Positions 1-8,891 are shown, counted from the first letter of the stretch. The stretch is 64,000 nt of DNA from Streptomyces europaeiscabiei (GCF_036346855.1 NZ_CP107841.1:6886001-6950000); one strand, 5' to 3'. Numbers and translations are program-made. The notes: a model not told the origin generated them from the letters alone.

Positions 1-31
1 CGATGAGCTGGTTTCAGGAAGGGGTACGAGC

Positions 32-199
32 ATGGCGGCCATGAAGCCGCGGACGGGCGATGGCCCGCTCGAGGTGACCAAGGAGGGGCGGGGCATCGTC
101 ATGCGAGTTCCGCTCGAAGGCGGCGGACGGCTCGTCGTGGAGCTGACCCCTGACGAGGCCGACGCCCTCGGCGATGCCCTCAAGAAGGTCGTCGGCTGA
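32..199 (+). CDS. DUF3117 domain-containing small protein
   Basis: A 55-residue protein of unknown function, recognised by its overall sequence (MAAMKPRTGDGPLEV at the N-terminus, then VMRVPLEGGGRLVVELT and a C-terminal DALGDALKKVVG helix). Proteins of this length and pattern are nearly universal in actinobacteria and are classed as DUF3117; no reaction is known. The ATG at 32 has a purine-rich Shine-Dalgarno sequence (AGGAAGGGG) about ten bases upstream. A second ATG four codons in is possible but has poorer spacing. It is transcribed towards the methyltransferase on the other strand, and a strong hairpin at 229-262 separates the two. Confidence 0.9.
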   Translation: MAAMKPRTGDGPLEVTKEGRGIVMRVPLEGGGRLVVELTPDEADALGDALKKVVG

Positions 200-228
200 C
201 GCGCGTAGCGACCATACCCTTTTCAGTT

Positions 229-262
229 GCCCCGGCACCGCCGCACTCGGTGGTGCCGGGGC
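229..262. terminator. Bidirectional terminator hairpin
   Basis: Fifteen-base arms with one G-T wobble flank a CACT loop. It lies between two convergent genes, so it probably ends transcription from both sides. There is no clear U-tract on the + strand. Confidence 0.7.
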
Positions 263-312
263 GCTGTTGTACCGGGGGTGTGCCGGGGCCGGTCCGGCTC
301 CGGAAAGGTCGT

Positions 313-945
313 TCAGCGCTTGACCGCGCACAGCAGGCCGTCGCCGACCGGGAGCAGGGACGGCACGAGCTCGGAGCTCTCGCGGACCGTGCGCAGCAGC
401 TCCCGCAGGCGTATGACCTCGGTCGGCTGGGGGTTCGAATCCACCGTGCGGCCGCTGGCGAAGACGCCCTCGAACGCGACGAGGCCGCCGGGTCTGAGCA
501 GACGCAACGATTCAGCGAGGTAGTCGAGGCACTCCAGCCGGTCGCCGTCGCAGAAGACCAGGTCGTACCCGGAGTCCGCCAGCCGCGGCAGCACCTCCAG
601 GGCGTGGCCCGGGATGAAGCGCGCGCGGTTGCTGGCGAAGCCGGCCGCGCGGAACGCCTGCCGGGCGAACTGCTGGTGGTCCGGCTCCGGATCCACGGTG
701 GTCAGCACCCCGTCAGGCCGCATACCGTGCAGCAGATGGATCCCGGAGACGCCGGTCCCGGTCCCGATCTCCGCCACCGCCTTCGCGTCCACGGTGGCGG
801 CGAGCACCCGCAGCGCGGCGCCCGTACCGGGCGACACCGAGCGCAGGCCTGACTCCCGGGCCCGGTCGCGGGCCCAGCGCAGCGCCTCGTCCTCGGCGAC
901 AAAGGCGTCGGCGAACGCCCAGCTCGTCAGCCGGTTGCCGGTAAT
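313..945 (-). CDS. Class I SAM-dependent O-methyltransferase
   Basis: Predicted SAM-dependent O-methyltransferase of the catechol/caffeoyl-CoA type, substrate unknown. The SAM-binding motif I is EIGTGTGVSGIHL, followed by acidic motifs VDPEP and VFCDGDRLECLDY and the C-terminal RPGGLVAFEGVFASGR block. It is divergent from sigE, as Rv1220c is from mycobacterial sigE. The start is unusual. The first ATG/GTG/TTG in frame is GTG at 837, giving 174 residues. However, 36 in-frame residues upstream (ITGNRLTSWAFADAFVAEDE...) look like the normal N-terminus of this family, and there is no ATG, GTG or TTG between them and an in-frame stop. A good Shine-Dalgarno (AAGGAGAG) sits 5-6 bases before an ATT at 945, which I take as the likely start (210 residues). 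An in-frame CTG lies five codons further in. Confidence 0.85.
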   Translation of the reverse strand: MTGNRLTSWAFADAFVAEDEALRWARDRARESGLRSVSPGTGAALRVLAATVDAKAVAEIGTGTGVSGIHLLHGMRPDGVLTTVDPEPDHQQFARQAFRAAGFASNRARFIPGHALEVLPRLADSGYDLVFCDGDRLECLDYLAESLRLLRPGGLVAFEGVFASGRTVDSNPQPTEVIRLRELLRTVRESSELVPSLLPVGDGLLCAVKR

Positions 946-1000
946 GACCCTCTCCTTATGTCCCCGTGGTTGCCTGGGCGTGACTGTATCCGTTGCCGTC

Positions 1001-1027
1001 GGGAACCTCCTGATGGGACCGGTCGTT
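1001..1027 (+). promoter_or_regulatory. Predicted ECF-type (SigE-dependent) promoter of sigE
   Basis: GGAAC at 1002-1006 and CGTT at 1024-1027 are separated by 17 bases. This matches the GGAAC/CGTT architecture of group IV sigma promoters, including that of mycobacterial SigE. The position directly upstream of an ECF sigma gene suggests autoregulation, with transcription starting near 1034. The promoter assignment is inference from motif and context. Confidence 0.6.
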
Positions 1028-1110
1028 TAAAGGGATGAGTGAGTGACGGGGGGCACGGGGTGGATCGGTCCGAGGAGCAGGCGCGGGCTTCGGTGCAGGT
1101 GCTGACAGCG

Positions 1111-1146
1111 CCATATGAGCCGCATCAGCCATATGAGCCACATCGG
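1111..1146 (+). repeat. Tandem 18-bp direct repeat in the sigE leader
   Basis: CCATATGAGCCGCATCAG (1111-1128) is followed immediately by a copy with 16 of 18 bases identical (1129-1146). It lies between the predicted ECF promoter and the preferred sigE start, in a locally AT-richer stretch. It could be a regulator site, or could encode Pro-Tyr-Glu-Pro-His repeats if translation began at 1039. Confidence 0.6.
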
Positions 1147-1200
1147 CGCACATCAATTTCTTATAAAACCGCTTATCCGGAGCTAACGGGCGAGGTGGCT

Positions 1201-1974
1201 ATGGTAGGGGCTCCACTGGACACCACCAGAGCCGACAGGGGAGGTGCGGCCGCGCCTGTGGATCGGGGAGGAGTGCTACGGCGCTTTCTCGGATCGGCGG
1301 GCAAGCCGAAATCCGTGAACGACACCGCTGACCACAGCCACGCCGCCGTCGCACAGACCGCGACCTTCACCACGGACGCGCACGCGCAGGCGTGGACTCC
1401 GCCCACCTGGGAGGAGATCGTCAGCACCCACAGCGGCCGCGTCTACCGGCTCGCCTACCGTCTGACCGGCAATCAGCACGACGCCGAGGACCTCACCCAG
1501 GAAGTCTTCGTCCGCGTCTTCCGCTCGCTGTCGACGTACACGCCCGGCACCTTCGAGGGCTGGCTGCACCGCATCACCACCAACCTCTTCCTGGACATGG
1601 TCCGGCGCAAGCAGCGCATCCGCTTCGACGCCCTCGGGGACGACGCGGCCGAGCGACTGCCCAGCCGCGAGCCCACCCCGCAGCAGATCTTCAACGACGC
1701 GCACTTCGACGCCGACGTCCAGCAGGCCCTCGACACCCTGGCGCCCGAGTTCCGCGCCGCCGTCGTCCTCTGCGACATCGAGGGCCTGTCGTACGAGGAG
1801 ATCGCCGCGACCCTGGGCGTCAAGCTCGGCACAGTCCGCTCCCGGATCCACCGTGGCCGCTCCCAGCTCCGCAAGGCCCTGGCGCACCGCTCCCCGGAGG
1901 CCCGGGCCGAGCAGCGCCGCGGGTTCACGGTGCCGCGGGTGCCCGTGCTGGGAGGAGGGGGCGCGACCGCGTGA
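1201..1974 (+). CDS. sigE: ECF RNA polymerase sigma factor, SigE type
   Basis: Group IV (extracytoplasmic function) sigma factor, 257 residues, expected to redirect RNA polymerase to envelope-stress genes. Sigma region 2 runs through [35 protein letters not shown] and the -10-recognition segment [20 protein letters not shown]. Region 4 contains [20 protein letters not shown] and the helix-turn-helix [20 protein letters not shown]. The ATG at 1201 was chosen because the N-terminus MVGAPLDTT is the one I recall for Streptomyces homologues and GAGGTGG precedes it. The frame is open upstream to an ATG at 1039, so a longer isoform is possible, as reported for mycobacterial SigE. Its stop overlaps the anti-sigma start by four bases (GTGA), implying translational coupling. 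This is not the cse-linked S. coelicolor SigE; the name follows the mycobacterial orthologue. Confidence 0.93.
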   Translation: MVGAPLDTTRADRGGAAAPVDRGGVLRRFLGSAGKPKSVNDTADHSHAAVAQTATFTTDAHAQAWTPPTWEEIVSTHSGRVYRLAYRLTGNQHDAEDLTQEVFVRVFRSLSTYTPGTFEGWLHRITTNLFLDMVRRKQRIRFDALGDDAAERLPSREPTPQQIFNDAHFDADVQQALDTLAPEFRAAVVLCDIEGLSYEEIAATLGVKLGTVRSRIHRGRSQLRKALAHRSPEARAEQRRGFTVPRVPVLGGGGATA

Positions 1975-3155
1975 GTGGAACCCGTCCGACACCTGCCGAG
2001 CAGCACCTGGGAGACCGTCTCTCCGCCCTGGTCGACGGAGAGCTCGGTCATGAGGCGCGTGACCGCGTCCTGGCACATCTCGCCACCTGCGCGAAGTGCA
2101 AGACGGAGGCGGACGAGCAGCGCCGCCTGAAGAACGTCTTCGCGGAGGCCGCCCCGCCGCCTCCCTCCGAGAGCTTCCTGGCCCGACTCCAGATGCTCCC
2201 GGCGGGCGGCGACAGCGACAGTGGCTCGCCGCTGTCCGGTGGCTTCGGAGGAAGACTGGGGAGTACGGCCGGTAGGCCGGGCCTGCCCGTCGACCTTTCC
2301 GACTCCCGGGACTTCGCCGACTTCGGCGTCTTCGGACCGGGCGGCGACTCCTTCGGATACGTTCCGTCGGGACCACACGGCGGCGCGCTGACGCCGTCGG
2401 AGGGCCGTGGACTGCTCGGCGGCCGTGGGTTCCTCGCTGACCGCGGCTTCCTGGGCGGGCGAGGCTTCCTCGGCGACCGCGGGGCGCTGGACGAACGTGG
2501 CTTCCTGGGCGGCGGACGCGATCTCTCCGAGGACGCGGACGGCCGTGCGGACCCGACGGAAAGAGCCGCCGACGGCACCGGAGGCACGGGCGACCGGGGC
2601 TTTCGAATCCATGCCGTGAGCCGGCAGGAGGCCGAGCGGTCTGCCTCGCGCGGCATGCGGTTCGCCTTCGTGGCGGCAGGCGCGGTGTCGCTGGCAGCGA
2701 TCGCCCTCGGCGGCGTGACCAACGGGGTGCCCGTCGAGACGGCGGACGCCCGGGGCGCTTCCGGCTCCGGCAGCAATGTCACACCGCTGCGGACGCAGGC
2801 CGCGGGTACGGCTCCGGCTCCCGAGTCGCAGCGTCGCCGGGGAACCCTCGGGCCGCTGCTCGGACAGGGCCAGCAGTCCCTGGGCGAGGTGCCCGTCGCT
2901 CCGACGGAGATCTCCGCGCCCCTGCTGCCCGGAGTCCCCGCTCCGGCCGGTCAGGACCTTCAGTCCGTGCACCCGCTGACCGTGCCCGTGTTGGCCGGCG
3001 CGGCCGCCATGTCCCCGCTCATACGTCCGCTGAGCGTCGCACCCTCGCTACAGCGGACCGACTTGTCCCCGGCACCCGAACTCGCGGGACCGGGCCTGCT
3101 GACGGCTCCCGACACCACCTCGTCTCCCACACCCACCTCGCCCGTCCTCCGCTGA
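1971..3155 (+). CDS. Zinc-finger anti-sigma factor (RseA-like)
   Basis: Predicted anti-sigma factor for the adjacent SigE, 394 residues from the GTG overlapping the sigE stop. The N-terminal anti-sigma domain (about residues 8-60) carries the HLATCAKC zinc motif typical of zf-HC2/ZAS proteins. A Gly/Arg/Phe-rich repeat of the type [13 protein letters not shown] lies around residues 140-190. One transmembrane helix ([20 protein letters not shown], about residues 229-250) is followed by an extracytoplasmic Pro/Ala-rich tail. Topology fits a membrane-anchored sensor that releases SigE under envelope stress. The gene sits where rseA lies in mycobacteria, between sigE and htrA. The repeat region is poorly conserved-looking and may only be a flexible linker. 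Confidence 0.87.
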   Translation: MSGTRPTPAEQHLGDRLSALVDGELGHEARDRVLAHLATCAKCKTEADEQRRLKNVFAEAAPPPPSESFLARLQMLPAGGDSDSGSPLSGGFGGRLGSTAGRPGLPVDLSDSRDFADFGVFGPGGDSFGYVPSGPHGGALTPSEGRGLLGGRGFLADRGFLGGRGFLGDRGALDERGFLGGGRDLSEDADGRADPTERAADGTGGTGDRGFRIHAVSRQEAERSASRGMRFAFVAAGAVSLAAIALGGVTNGVPVETADARGASGSGSNVTPLRTQAAGTAPAPESQRRRGTLGPLLGQGQQSLGEVPVAPTEISAPLLPGVPAPAGQDLQSVHPLTVPVLAGAAAMSPLIRPLSVAPSLQRTDLSPAPELAGPGLLTAPDTTSSPTPTSPVLR

Positions 3156-3297
3156 CCCCGAGTTCTGCGCGCCGGCCCGCGAACCTGGTTGAATCCGGAG
3201 TGGGCCGTGTCCGCGCGAGCCGGTTCCGGCCCGCGGCACTCGGCGAACGGTGGGCGGCGGGCCTGTCCTTGGGACGGGCCCCAGGTGTGGGGAGAAC

Positions 3298-5877
3298 ATG
3301 AACGAGGGGAAGCCCACGAAGGCGAAATGGTGGAGCCGACCCCGAGCGCACGGCGCGGGGGACGGAACGACGGGGGACCACATCGGGGCCGGGGCCGACG
3401 AACCGACGGAGACTGCCGGGTCCACGGAATCCGCCGGGTCCCCCGGATCTGCCGGATCCACGAGGACCACCGGGCTCGCGGACACGGTGCGCGACGGAGA
3501 CCCCGAGGGCGACTTCGAGTTGGAACGCCCGGCAGCGGTGTCGGCCCCCTGCGGGTTCGACACCGAGAGCGGCTCCGACTCCGACTTCGAACTGGCCCGC
3601 CCGGCCGCCGAAGCCCCGCTTCGGTCCGGCTTCACGTCGACCCCCGACACGGACGGCGACTTCAAGCTGAAGCTGCCTGCTTCGACGGGTGCGGGAAGCG
3701 ATGCTCCGGCCGAGGCGGGTCCGTCGGGCGAGAACGGCATGCCCCGTTCCGCCGACGTCGCAGTCACCGCCGTGGCCGCCACCTCTGTCGCCGGTGCCCG
3801 GCCGCCGGACGAGCAAGGCGCCCTGCGGGCTCCTGGAGCGCCCTCCGAGCGCCCCAAGCCGCTGCACGACCCGGATCCCTACAGCACCCCGCCGTACGGC
3901 GAGCCCGGCCCCTGGGCGCCCGCTCCGGCGGTCCAGCACCCGGCGACGCCTGCCGCGCACGGCGCGGCCACGGCGGTGGGGACGCCGACACATGGAGCGC
4001 CGGCCCCGGCGGCTGCCCGGACGAACGCCGAAGCGACCTCCGTGGCTGCCCCGACACACGCCGGGGCGACCTTGGCGGCTGCCCCGACGCACATCGAAGC
4101 GACCTCGGCGGCACCCCCGCCCGCTCCGGTGCCCCCGGCCCATGACGCCGTCGTACCTCCGACCACACCCCGGCCCGCGACGGCGACCCCGTACCCGGAC
4201 GCACACCGGCCCAGCTCGGCTTCGTATCCGGAGACGGCCCAGTCGGCGGCACCCCCGCGTGCGGACGCATCCGGGCCGACGGCGGCTTCGTATCCGGGTG
4301 CGGCCCAGCCCGCGACGGCCTTGTACGCGGAGGCGCCCCAGGCTGTGGTCGAGCCCTCCCCGGAGGGGCCCCGACCCGCCGCAGCGCCGTACCCCGAGGC
4401 GTCCCAGCCCCCCGGGGCCTCCTACGCGTATCCCTCCCAGCCGGGACCGCCGCCTTTCGGTGACTCGGCGCATGCCGTGCCGCCTGCCTACGCGGGTGGG
4501 TCTCAGCCCGTGCCGCCTCACCACGTGGGTGGGTCTCAGCCCGTGCCGCCTGCCTACGCGGGTGGGGCCCGGCAAGCCCCGACGCCGCCCCCCGGCGCCC
4601 CCGGCGGGTCCCAGCCCGCGCCACCCGCCTACGCCGACCCCGCCCGGCCGCTCCAAGGTGCCCCACAGGCGCCGCAGGGGCCGTGGCAGAACTACGACCC
4701 GTGGGCCGGGTCGGGGTCGCTGCAGCAGAACGGCGCCGCCGTGGGCGACGTGGCGCGGCGGCGTCGGCGCAGGGTGCGGGTCCTGTTGGTCGGGGCCTTG
4801 CTGATCGCTGTCGTGGCCGGTGGCATCGGCGGAGCCGTGGGCGCGTATCTGGAGCGGAACGGCGGAGTCGGGGCGGTCGAGCTGCCGCAGGCGAGCGACG
4901 GGGTGACGGGGCGGGCGCCCGACAGCGTCGCCGGGATCGCGGCCGGCGCGCTGCCCGGTGTCGTGACCCTGCATGTGAGCGGGGCGAGCGCGCAGGGCAC
5001 CGGCACCGGGTTCGTGCTCGACGAGCGGGGCCACATCCTCACGAACAACCACGTCGTCGACCCCGCCGGAACGGACGGCGACATATCCGTGACGTTCAGC
5101 GGCGGTGAGAGTGCCAAGGCCACCGTCGTCGGCCGGGACACCGGATACGACCTGGCCGTCGTCAAGGTGTCCGGCGTCGGCGGACTCAAGCCGCTGCCCC
5201 TGGGCAACTCGGAAGAGGTCCAGGTCGGTGACCCGGTCGTCGCCATCGGCGCCCCCTTCGACCTGGCCAACACCGTCACCTCCGGCATCATCAGCGCCAA
5301 GGAGCGGCCCATCACGGCCGGCGGCGGCGAGAGCGGTGACGTGAGCGACGTGTCCTACGTGGACGCGTTGCAGACGGACGCGCCGATAAACCCCGGCAAC
5401 TCCGGCGGCCCACTTCTCGACGGCAAGGGCCGGGTGATCGGGATCAACAGTGCCATCCGCTCGGCCGGCAGTGGCTCCGAGTCGGACGGCGGGCAGGCCG
5501 GGTCGATCGGGCTCGGCTTCGCGATACCCATCAACCAGGGCAAGCGGGTCGCCGAGGAGCTGATCAACACAGGTAAGGCGACCCACCCGGTGATCGGCGT
5601 CACCCTCGACATGGACTACTCGGGGGACGGCGCCCGCATCGGTGAGAAGAGCGACGAGGGCGCGTCCGGGGTGACCGCCGGCGGCCCCGCCGACCGGGCG
5701 GGCATCCGCTCGGGCGATGTCATCACCGAGGTGGACGGCCAGCTCGTCCACTCCGGTGACGAACTGATCGTCAAGGTCCGCGCCCACCGGCCCGGCGACC
5801 GCCTGGAGCTCACCCTCCTGCGGAACGGCAGGGAGCGGACGGTCACCCTCACTCTCGGCTCGTCCGGCGGCAACTGA
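3298..5877 (+). CDS. htrA: HtrA-like membrane-anchored trypsin-like serine protease with PDZ domain
   Basis: Envelope quality-control protease of 859 residues. A very long Ala/Pro/Gly-rich cytoplasmic N-terminus (about residues 1-485) includes near-repeats such as AGGSQPVPP. One transmembrane helix (about 491-518, VRVLLVGALLIAVVAGGIGG) precedes a trypsin-like domain. The catalytic triad is visible: His585 in LTNNHVVD, Asp618 in DTGYDLAVV and Ser702 in NPGNSGGPLLD. A C-terminal PDZ domain (about 760-855) contains GGPADRAGIRSGDVI. The start ATG has GGGGAGAAC seven bases upstream; an upstream in-frame GTG at 3250 lacks this. Third in the sigE-antisigma-htrA-tatB order, it is a likely SigE target or regulator by analogy. 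The disordered N-terminus is unusually long, since mycobacterial HtrA is about 530 residues. Confidence 0.92.
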   Translation: MNEGKPTKAKWWSRPRAHGAGDGTTGDHIGAGADEPTETAGSTESAGSPGSAGSTRTTGLADTVRDGDPEGDFELERPAAVSAPCGFDTESGSDSDFELARPAAEAPLRSGFTSTPDTDGDFKLKLPASTGAGSDAPAEAGPSGENGMPRSADVAVTAVAATSVAGARPPDEQGALRAPGAPSERPKPLHDPDPYSTPPYGEPGPWAPAPAVQHPATPAAHGAATAVGTPTHGAPAPAAARTNAEATSVAAPTHAGATLAAAPTHIEATSAAPPPAPVPPAHDAVVPPTTPRPATATPYPDAHRPSSASYPETAQSAAPPRADASGPTAASYPGAAQPATALYAEAPQAVVEPSPEGPRPAAAPYPEASQPPGASYAYPSQPGPPPFGDSAHAVPPAYAGGSQPVPPHHVGGSQPVPPAYAGGARQAPTPPPGAPGGSQPAPPAYADPARPLQGAPQAPQGPWQNYDPWAGSGSLQQNGAAVGDVARRRRRRVRVLLVGALLIAVVAGGIGGAVGAYLERNGGVGAVELPQASDGVTGRAPDSVAGIAAGALPGVVTLHVSGASAQGTGTGFVLDERGHILTNNHVVDPAGTDGDISVTFSGGESAKATVVGRDTGYDLAVVKVSGVGGLKPLPLGNSEEVQVGDPVVAIGAPFDLANTVTSGIISAKERPITAGGGESGDVSDVSYVDALQTDAPINPGNSGGPLLDGKGRVIGINSAIRSAGSGSESDGGQAGSIGLGFAIPINQGKRVAEELINTGKATHPVIGVTLDMDYSGDGARIGEKSDEGASGVTAGGPADRAGIRSGDVITEVDGQLVHSGDELIVKVRAHRPGDRLELTLLRNGRERTVTLTLGSSGGN

Positions 5878-5926
5878 CCGTACGGATCGGCGGCCGCGAC
5901 GGCGGGGCGTACTGACAGCAACTTCA

Positions 5927-5958
5927 CAGGCGGGGGTCCCGGACCCCCTCCTGCCAGG
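5927..5958 (+). terminator. Hairpin after htrA
   Basis: GGGGGTCC (5932-5939) and GGACCCCC (5941-5948) form a tight stem, flanked by partly complementary CAGG and CCTG. It is likely a terminator or mRNA-stabilising structure between htrA and tatB. Confidence 0.5.
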
Positions 5959-6113
5959 CAAACAGCTGGGAAAACCCGTCGTCCGGGTGTGGTCGGAAGC
6001 CGCCTGACGGTACCGGATCGGAGGGATGGCCGGGTACCGTGGAACCGGCCCGGACCACGGAAGACCTGCCGAGGCCCGCGGATCGGGACCGAGGACATCG
6101 CAAGGAGCTTCAG

Positions 6114-6590
6114 GTGTTCAATGACATAGGTGCGCTCGAGGTGGTGACGCTCGTCGTCCTCGCCGTGCTCGTCTTCGGTCCGGACAAGCTCCCGAAGGTG
6201 ATCCAGGACGTCACGCGGACCATCCGCAAGATCCGCGAGTTCTCGGACAGCGCCAAGGCGGACATCCGCAGCGAACTCGGACCGGAGTTCAAGGACTTCG
6301 AGTTCGAGGACCTCAACCCCAAGACGTTCCTCCGCAAGCAGCTGGACAACGACGAGCTGGGGCTGAAGGAGATCCGCAGCGGCTTCGACCTGAAGAAGGA
6401 GATGTCCGACCTCACGGACGCTGTCCACGGCCGCGAGTCGGAGTCCTCGTCCACCTCGTCCACCTCTTCCGTCGCCGCCATCGCCGCCGGCTCCGACGGT
6501 TCCGCGTCGGGCTCGTCCGGCGGAACGATCGACATGACCAAGAAGGCCGAGCCGGCCGAGCGTCCGCCGTACGACATGGACGCCACCTGA
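6114..6590 (+). CDS. tatB: Sec-independent protein translocase subunit TatB
   Basis: TatB component of the twin-arginine translocase (158 residues), which with TatC forms the receptor for folded Tat substrates at the membrane. The N-terminal transmembrane segment (about residues 5-22, IGALEVVTLVVLAVLVFGPD) ends in the FGPDKLP hinge diagnostic of the TatA/B family. An amphipathic helix follows (VIQDVTRTIRKIREFSDSAK). The C-terminal half is acidic and Ser-rich, as in actinobacterial TatB. The GTG start has CAAGGAG about eight bases upstream. Its position after sigE-antisigma-htrA matches mycobacterial Rv1224, and this context together with the length favours TatB over TatA. Confidence 0.9.
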   Translation: MFNDIGALEVVTLVVLAVLVFGPDKLPKVIQDVTRTIRKIREFSDSAKADIRSELGPEFKDFEFEDLNPKTFLRKQLDNDELGLKEIRSGFDLKKEMSDLTDAVHGRESESSSTSSTSSVAAIAAGSDGSASGSSGGTIDMTKKAEPAERPPYDMDAT

Positions 6591-6888
6591 GCCGCGGGCC
6601 CGTCCGCCGAACGCCGGCGCAGCGGCCCGTACCGCCTCCTGCCTGGCCTTCCACGCCGTACGCCCGTGTGCGCCGCGCCCCCGGACGTGATGCGATTCAT
6701 ACCCTCACGCACCCTCGTACGGCCTGAACCCGCCCGTACGCCGTCCTACGCGCCGGGCGCTTTCCCTGCTGCTCGGAGAGCTGTGGCTATGCTGCCCAGT
6801 TGTTGTGCGGACCGTAAGAGAGCGAGCGACGACGCCCGTGGGGGGCGGGCCGCTCCGGTCCGTCGAGAGCTAGGAGGCGTCCGGGCAC

Positions 6889-7560
6889 ATGGAGACGACG
6901 AGTCGGGTAGGCGCGCAGGCGTCGGCCGCGGAGGGCGGACAACCGGTCCCCTCCGCCCGCCGCACGGTCGATGGCTACCTGCTGGCGCCCTTCCCTTGGT
7001 ACGGCCTCGACGAGGCCTTCACGGGGCCGCGCTGGCTGATGCAGGTCGGTACGTCGGCGGAAGGAGCCGTCGAGCACGGTTCGATCGGACACGGTGACGA
7101 GCCCTCGGTGCGCAACGAGTACACCGCCGGAGCGGACGACGAGGCCAAGGAGCGGTTCGCGGTCGTGGTGACCGTCGCGGCGAACGACGTGCGGCGTAGC
7201 GCGGACGGCACGGGGGTATTGGAGGCCACGTCGGTCTCCTCGGCGGCGTGGCTCGCCGGGGTCGGGCTGCTGTCCTTCACCTGGCCGGGACAGTTGGACC
7301 ACACCCGTCGGGACGACTGGCTGGACCAGCAGACCGAGACGGCGTGGGTCCTGGCGGACGACCTGGCAGGGTCCGACTGGTCGACGCTGTCCCTGCCGGT
7401 GGACGGGGTGCCGACGCCGTTCCACTACCGCGAGTCCGAGTTCGGGTGGGTGCTTGCGGGGTCGACCTCGCAGGGGGTCCACGTGGGGGCCTACGGGAGA
7501 GGGATGAGCGCGTACGGTCTCGGCTTCGCCGTGATGAAGGACATCGAGGCGTACGCATAG
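6889..7560 (+). CDS. Conserved actinobacterial hypothetical protein
   Basis: A 223-residue soluble protein of unknown function. It has no signal peptide or membrane segment and is rich in Trp/Tyr (FPWYGLDEAF, TWPGQLDHTRRDDWLDQQTETAWVL). Its C-terminus GAYGRGMSAYGLGFAVMKDIEAYA suggests a compact beta-rich fold. I recognise it only as a typical Streptomyces conserved hypothetical. The ATG at 6889 has AGGAGGCG about ten bases upstream. It converges with mrp, with a hairpin terminator between them, and its own promoter probably lies in the 298-base interval after tatB (TATGCT near 6787 resembles a -10). Confidence 0.8.
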   Translation: METTSRVGAQASAAEGGQPVPSARRTVDGYLLAPFPWYGLDEAFTGPRWLMQVGTSAEGAVEHGSIGHGDEPSVRNEYTAGADDEAKERFAVVVTVAANDVRRSADGTGVLEATSVSSAAWLAGVGLLSFTWPGQLDHTRRDDWLDQQTETAWVLADDLAGSDWSTLSLPVDGVPTPFHYRESEFGWVLAGSTSQGVHVGAYGRGMSAYGLGFAVMKDIEAYA

Positions 7561-7562
7561 CT

Positions 7563-7599
7563 CGAAGGGCACCGCCGCGTTGTGCTGCGGTGCCCTTCG
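7563..7599. terminator. Bidirectional terminator between the 6889 gene and mrp
   Basis: Perfect 13-base arms, CGAAGGGCACCGC (7563-7575) and its complement (7587-7599), with an 11-base loop, placed three bases after the stop of the upstream gene. Confidence 0.8.
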
Positions 7600-7640
7600 T
7601 CGCCGTAGGGGCTCGGTGGTTCGGGATCACCGGCACGTCG

Positions 7641-7671
7641 TGGCTGATCGCGCGGTCTTCCCGCGCCCCTT
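7641..7671 (+). repeat. Degenerate copy of the common Streptomyces intergenic element
   Basis: TGGCTGATCGCGCGG followed by CCCGCGCCCCTT resembles the intergenic motif (GGTCGCGCAGTTCCCCGCGCCCCT) that I recall being widespread in Streptomyces, often between convergent genes as here. Other copies are at 20431-20467 and 24521-24549. Its function is unknown. Confidence 0.5.
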
Positions 7672-7714
7672 GGCAGCCAAGGCGCCCTCAGCCGCTTTGC
7701 CGCCCTAGAACGCC

Positions 7715-8848
7715 CTAGAACTTGTTCCGCGGGGTGATTCCCAGGCTCATGCCCGACAGGCCCCTCTGGCGGCCGCCCAGCTTGCCGGCGATGGCTCGCA
7801 GGGCCGCGCCGGCGGGGGAGTCGGGGTCGGAGAGGACGACCGGGCGGCCGTCGTCGCCGCCCTCGCGGAGGCGGACGTCGATCGGGATGCTGCCGAGGAC
7901 CGGGACGGTGGCGCCGGTGGTGCGGGTGAGGCCGTCGGCGACGGACTGGCCGCCGCCGGTGCCGAAGACGTCGACCATCTCGTCGCAGTGCGGGCAGGGC
8001 AGGCCCGCCATGTTCTCGACGACGCCGACGATCTTCTGGTGGGTCTGCACGGCGATGGAACCGGCGCGCTCGGCCACCTCGGCCGCTGCCTGCTGGGGCG
8101 TGGTGACGACGAGGATCTCGGCGTTCGGGACCAGCTGGGCCACCGAGATGGCGATGTCGCCCGTGCCCGGCGGGAGGTCCAGGAGCAGGACGTCCAGGTC
8201 GCCCCAGTAGACGTCCGAGAGGAACTGCTGCAACGCCCGGTGCAGCATCGGGCCGCGCCAGACGACCGGGGTGTTGCCCGGGGTGAACATGCCGATCGAG
8301 ATGACCTTCACGCCGTTCGCGGACGGCGGCATGATCATGTTCTCGACCTGGGTGGGACTGCCGTCGGCGCCCAGCATGCGGGGCACGGAGTGGCCGTAGA
8401 TGTCCGCGTCGACCACGCCCACCTTGAGGCCGTCGGCCGCCATCGCCGCCGCGAGGTTCACCGTCACCGAGGACTTGCCGACGCCGCCCTTTCCGGAGGC
8501 GACGGCGTACACGCGCGTGAGCGAGCCCGGCTTCGCGAACGGGACCTCGCGCTCGGTCTGGCCGCCGCGCAGCGCGCTCGCCAGTTCCTTGCGCTGCTCG
8601 TCGCTCATGACGTCGAGCTCGACGTCGACGCGGGTCACGCCCTCGACCCGCGAGACCGCCTCGGTCACACGCTGGGTGATCGTGTCGCGCATGGGGCAGC
8701 CGGAGACCGTCAGGTACACGGCGACCGCGACCGCTCCGTCCGCACCGATCTCCACCGACTTGACCATCCCGAGTTCGGTGATGGGACGGTTGATCTCGGG
8801 GTCGTTCACCGTCGACAGTGCTTCACGCACCGCGTCTTCCGTAGCCAT
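7715..8848 (-). CDS. mrp: Mrp/ApbC-family iron-sulfur cluster carrier ATPase
   Basis: Scaffold/carrier P-loop ATPase for Fe-S cluster delivery (377 residues). An N-terminal MIP18/DUF59 domain (about residues 1-85, with VNDPEINRPITELGMV and the TVSGCPMRDTI cysteine) is fused to a ParA/NBP35 ATPase. The deviant Walker A is GKGGVGKSS (119-127), followed by DADIYGHSVPRMLG, the switch DLPPGTGD and the C-x-x-C motif PCPHC that binds the bridging cluster. The ATG at 8848 is preferred because the MIP18 domain begins there. It is the counterpart of mycobacterial Rv1229c in the conserved sigE neighbourhood and is cytosolic. Confidence 0.93.
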   Translation of the reverse strand: MATEDAVREALSTVNDPEINRPITELGMVKSVEIGADGAVAVAVYLTVSGCPMRDTITQRVTEAVSRVEGVTRVDVELDVMSDEQRKELASALRGGQTEREVPFAKPGSLTRVYAVASGKGGVGKSSVTVNLAAAMAADGLKVGVVDADIYGHSVPRMLGADGSPTQVENMIMPPSANGVKVISIGMFTPGNTPVVWRGPMLHRALQQFLSDVYWGDLDVLLLDLPPGTGDIAISVAQLVPNAEILVVTTPQQAAAEVAERAGSIAVQTHQKIVGVVENMAGLPCPHCDEMVDVFGTGGGQSVADGLTRTTGATVPVLGSIPIDVRLREGGDDGRPVVLSDPDSPAGAALRAIAGKLGGRQRGLSGMSLGITPRNKF

Positions 8849-8891
8849 AGGGACGATGGTACGGCGACCCGCCGGGCCCCTGGGAGCCCCG

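Noticed and set aside
3019..5961. 980-codon frame on the - strand opposite htrA
   Set aside because: It is a GC-bias shadow of the Pro/Ala-rich htrA N-terminus, giving Arg/Gly-rich nonsense.
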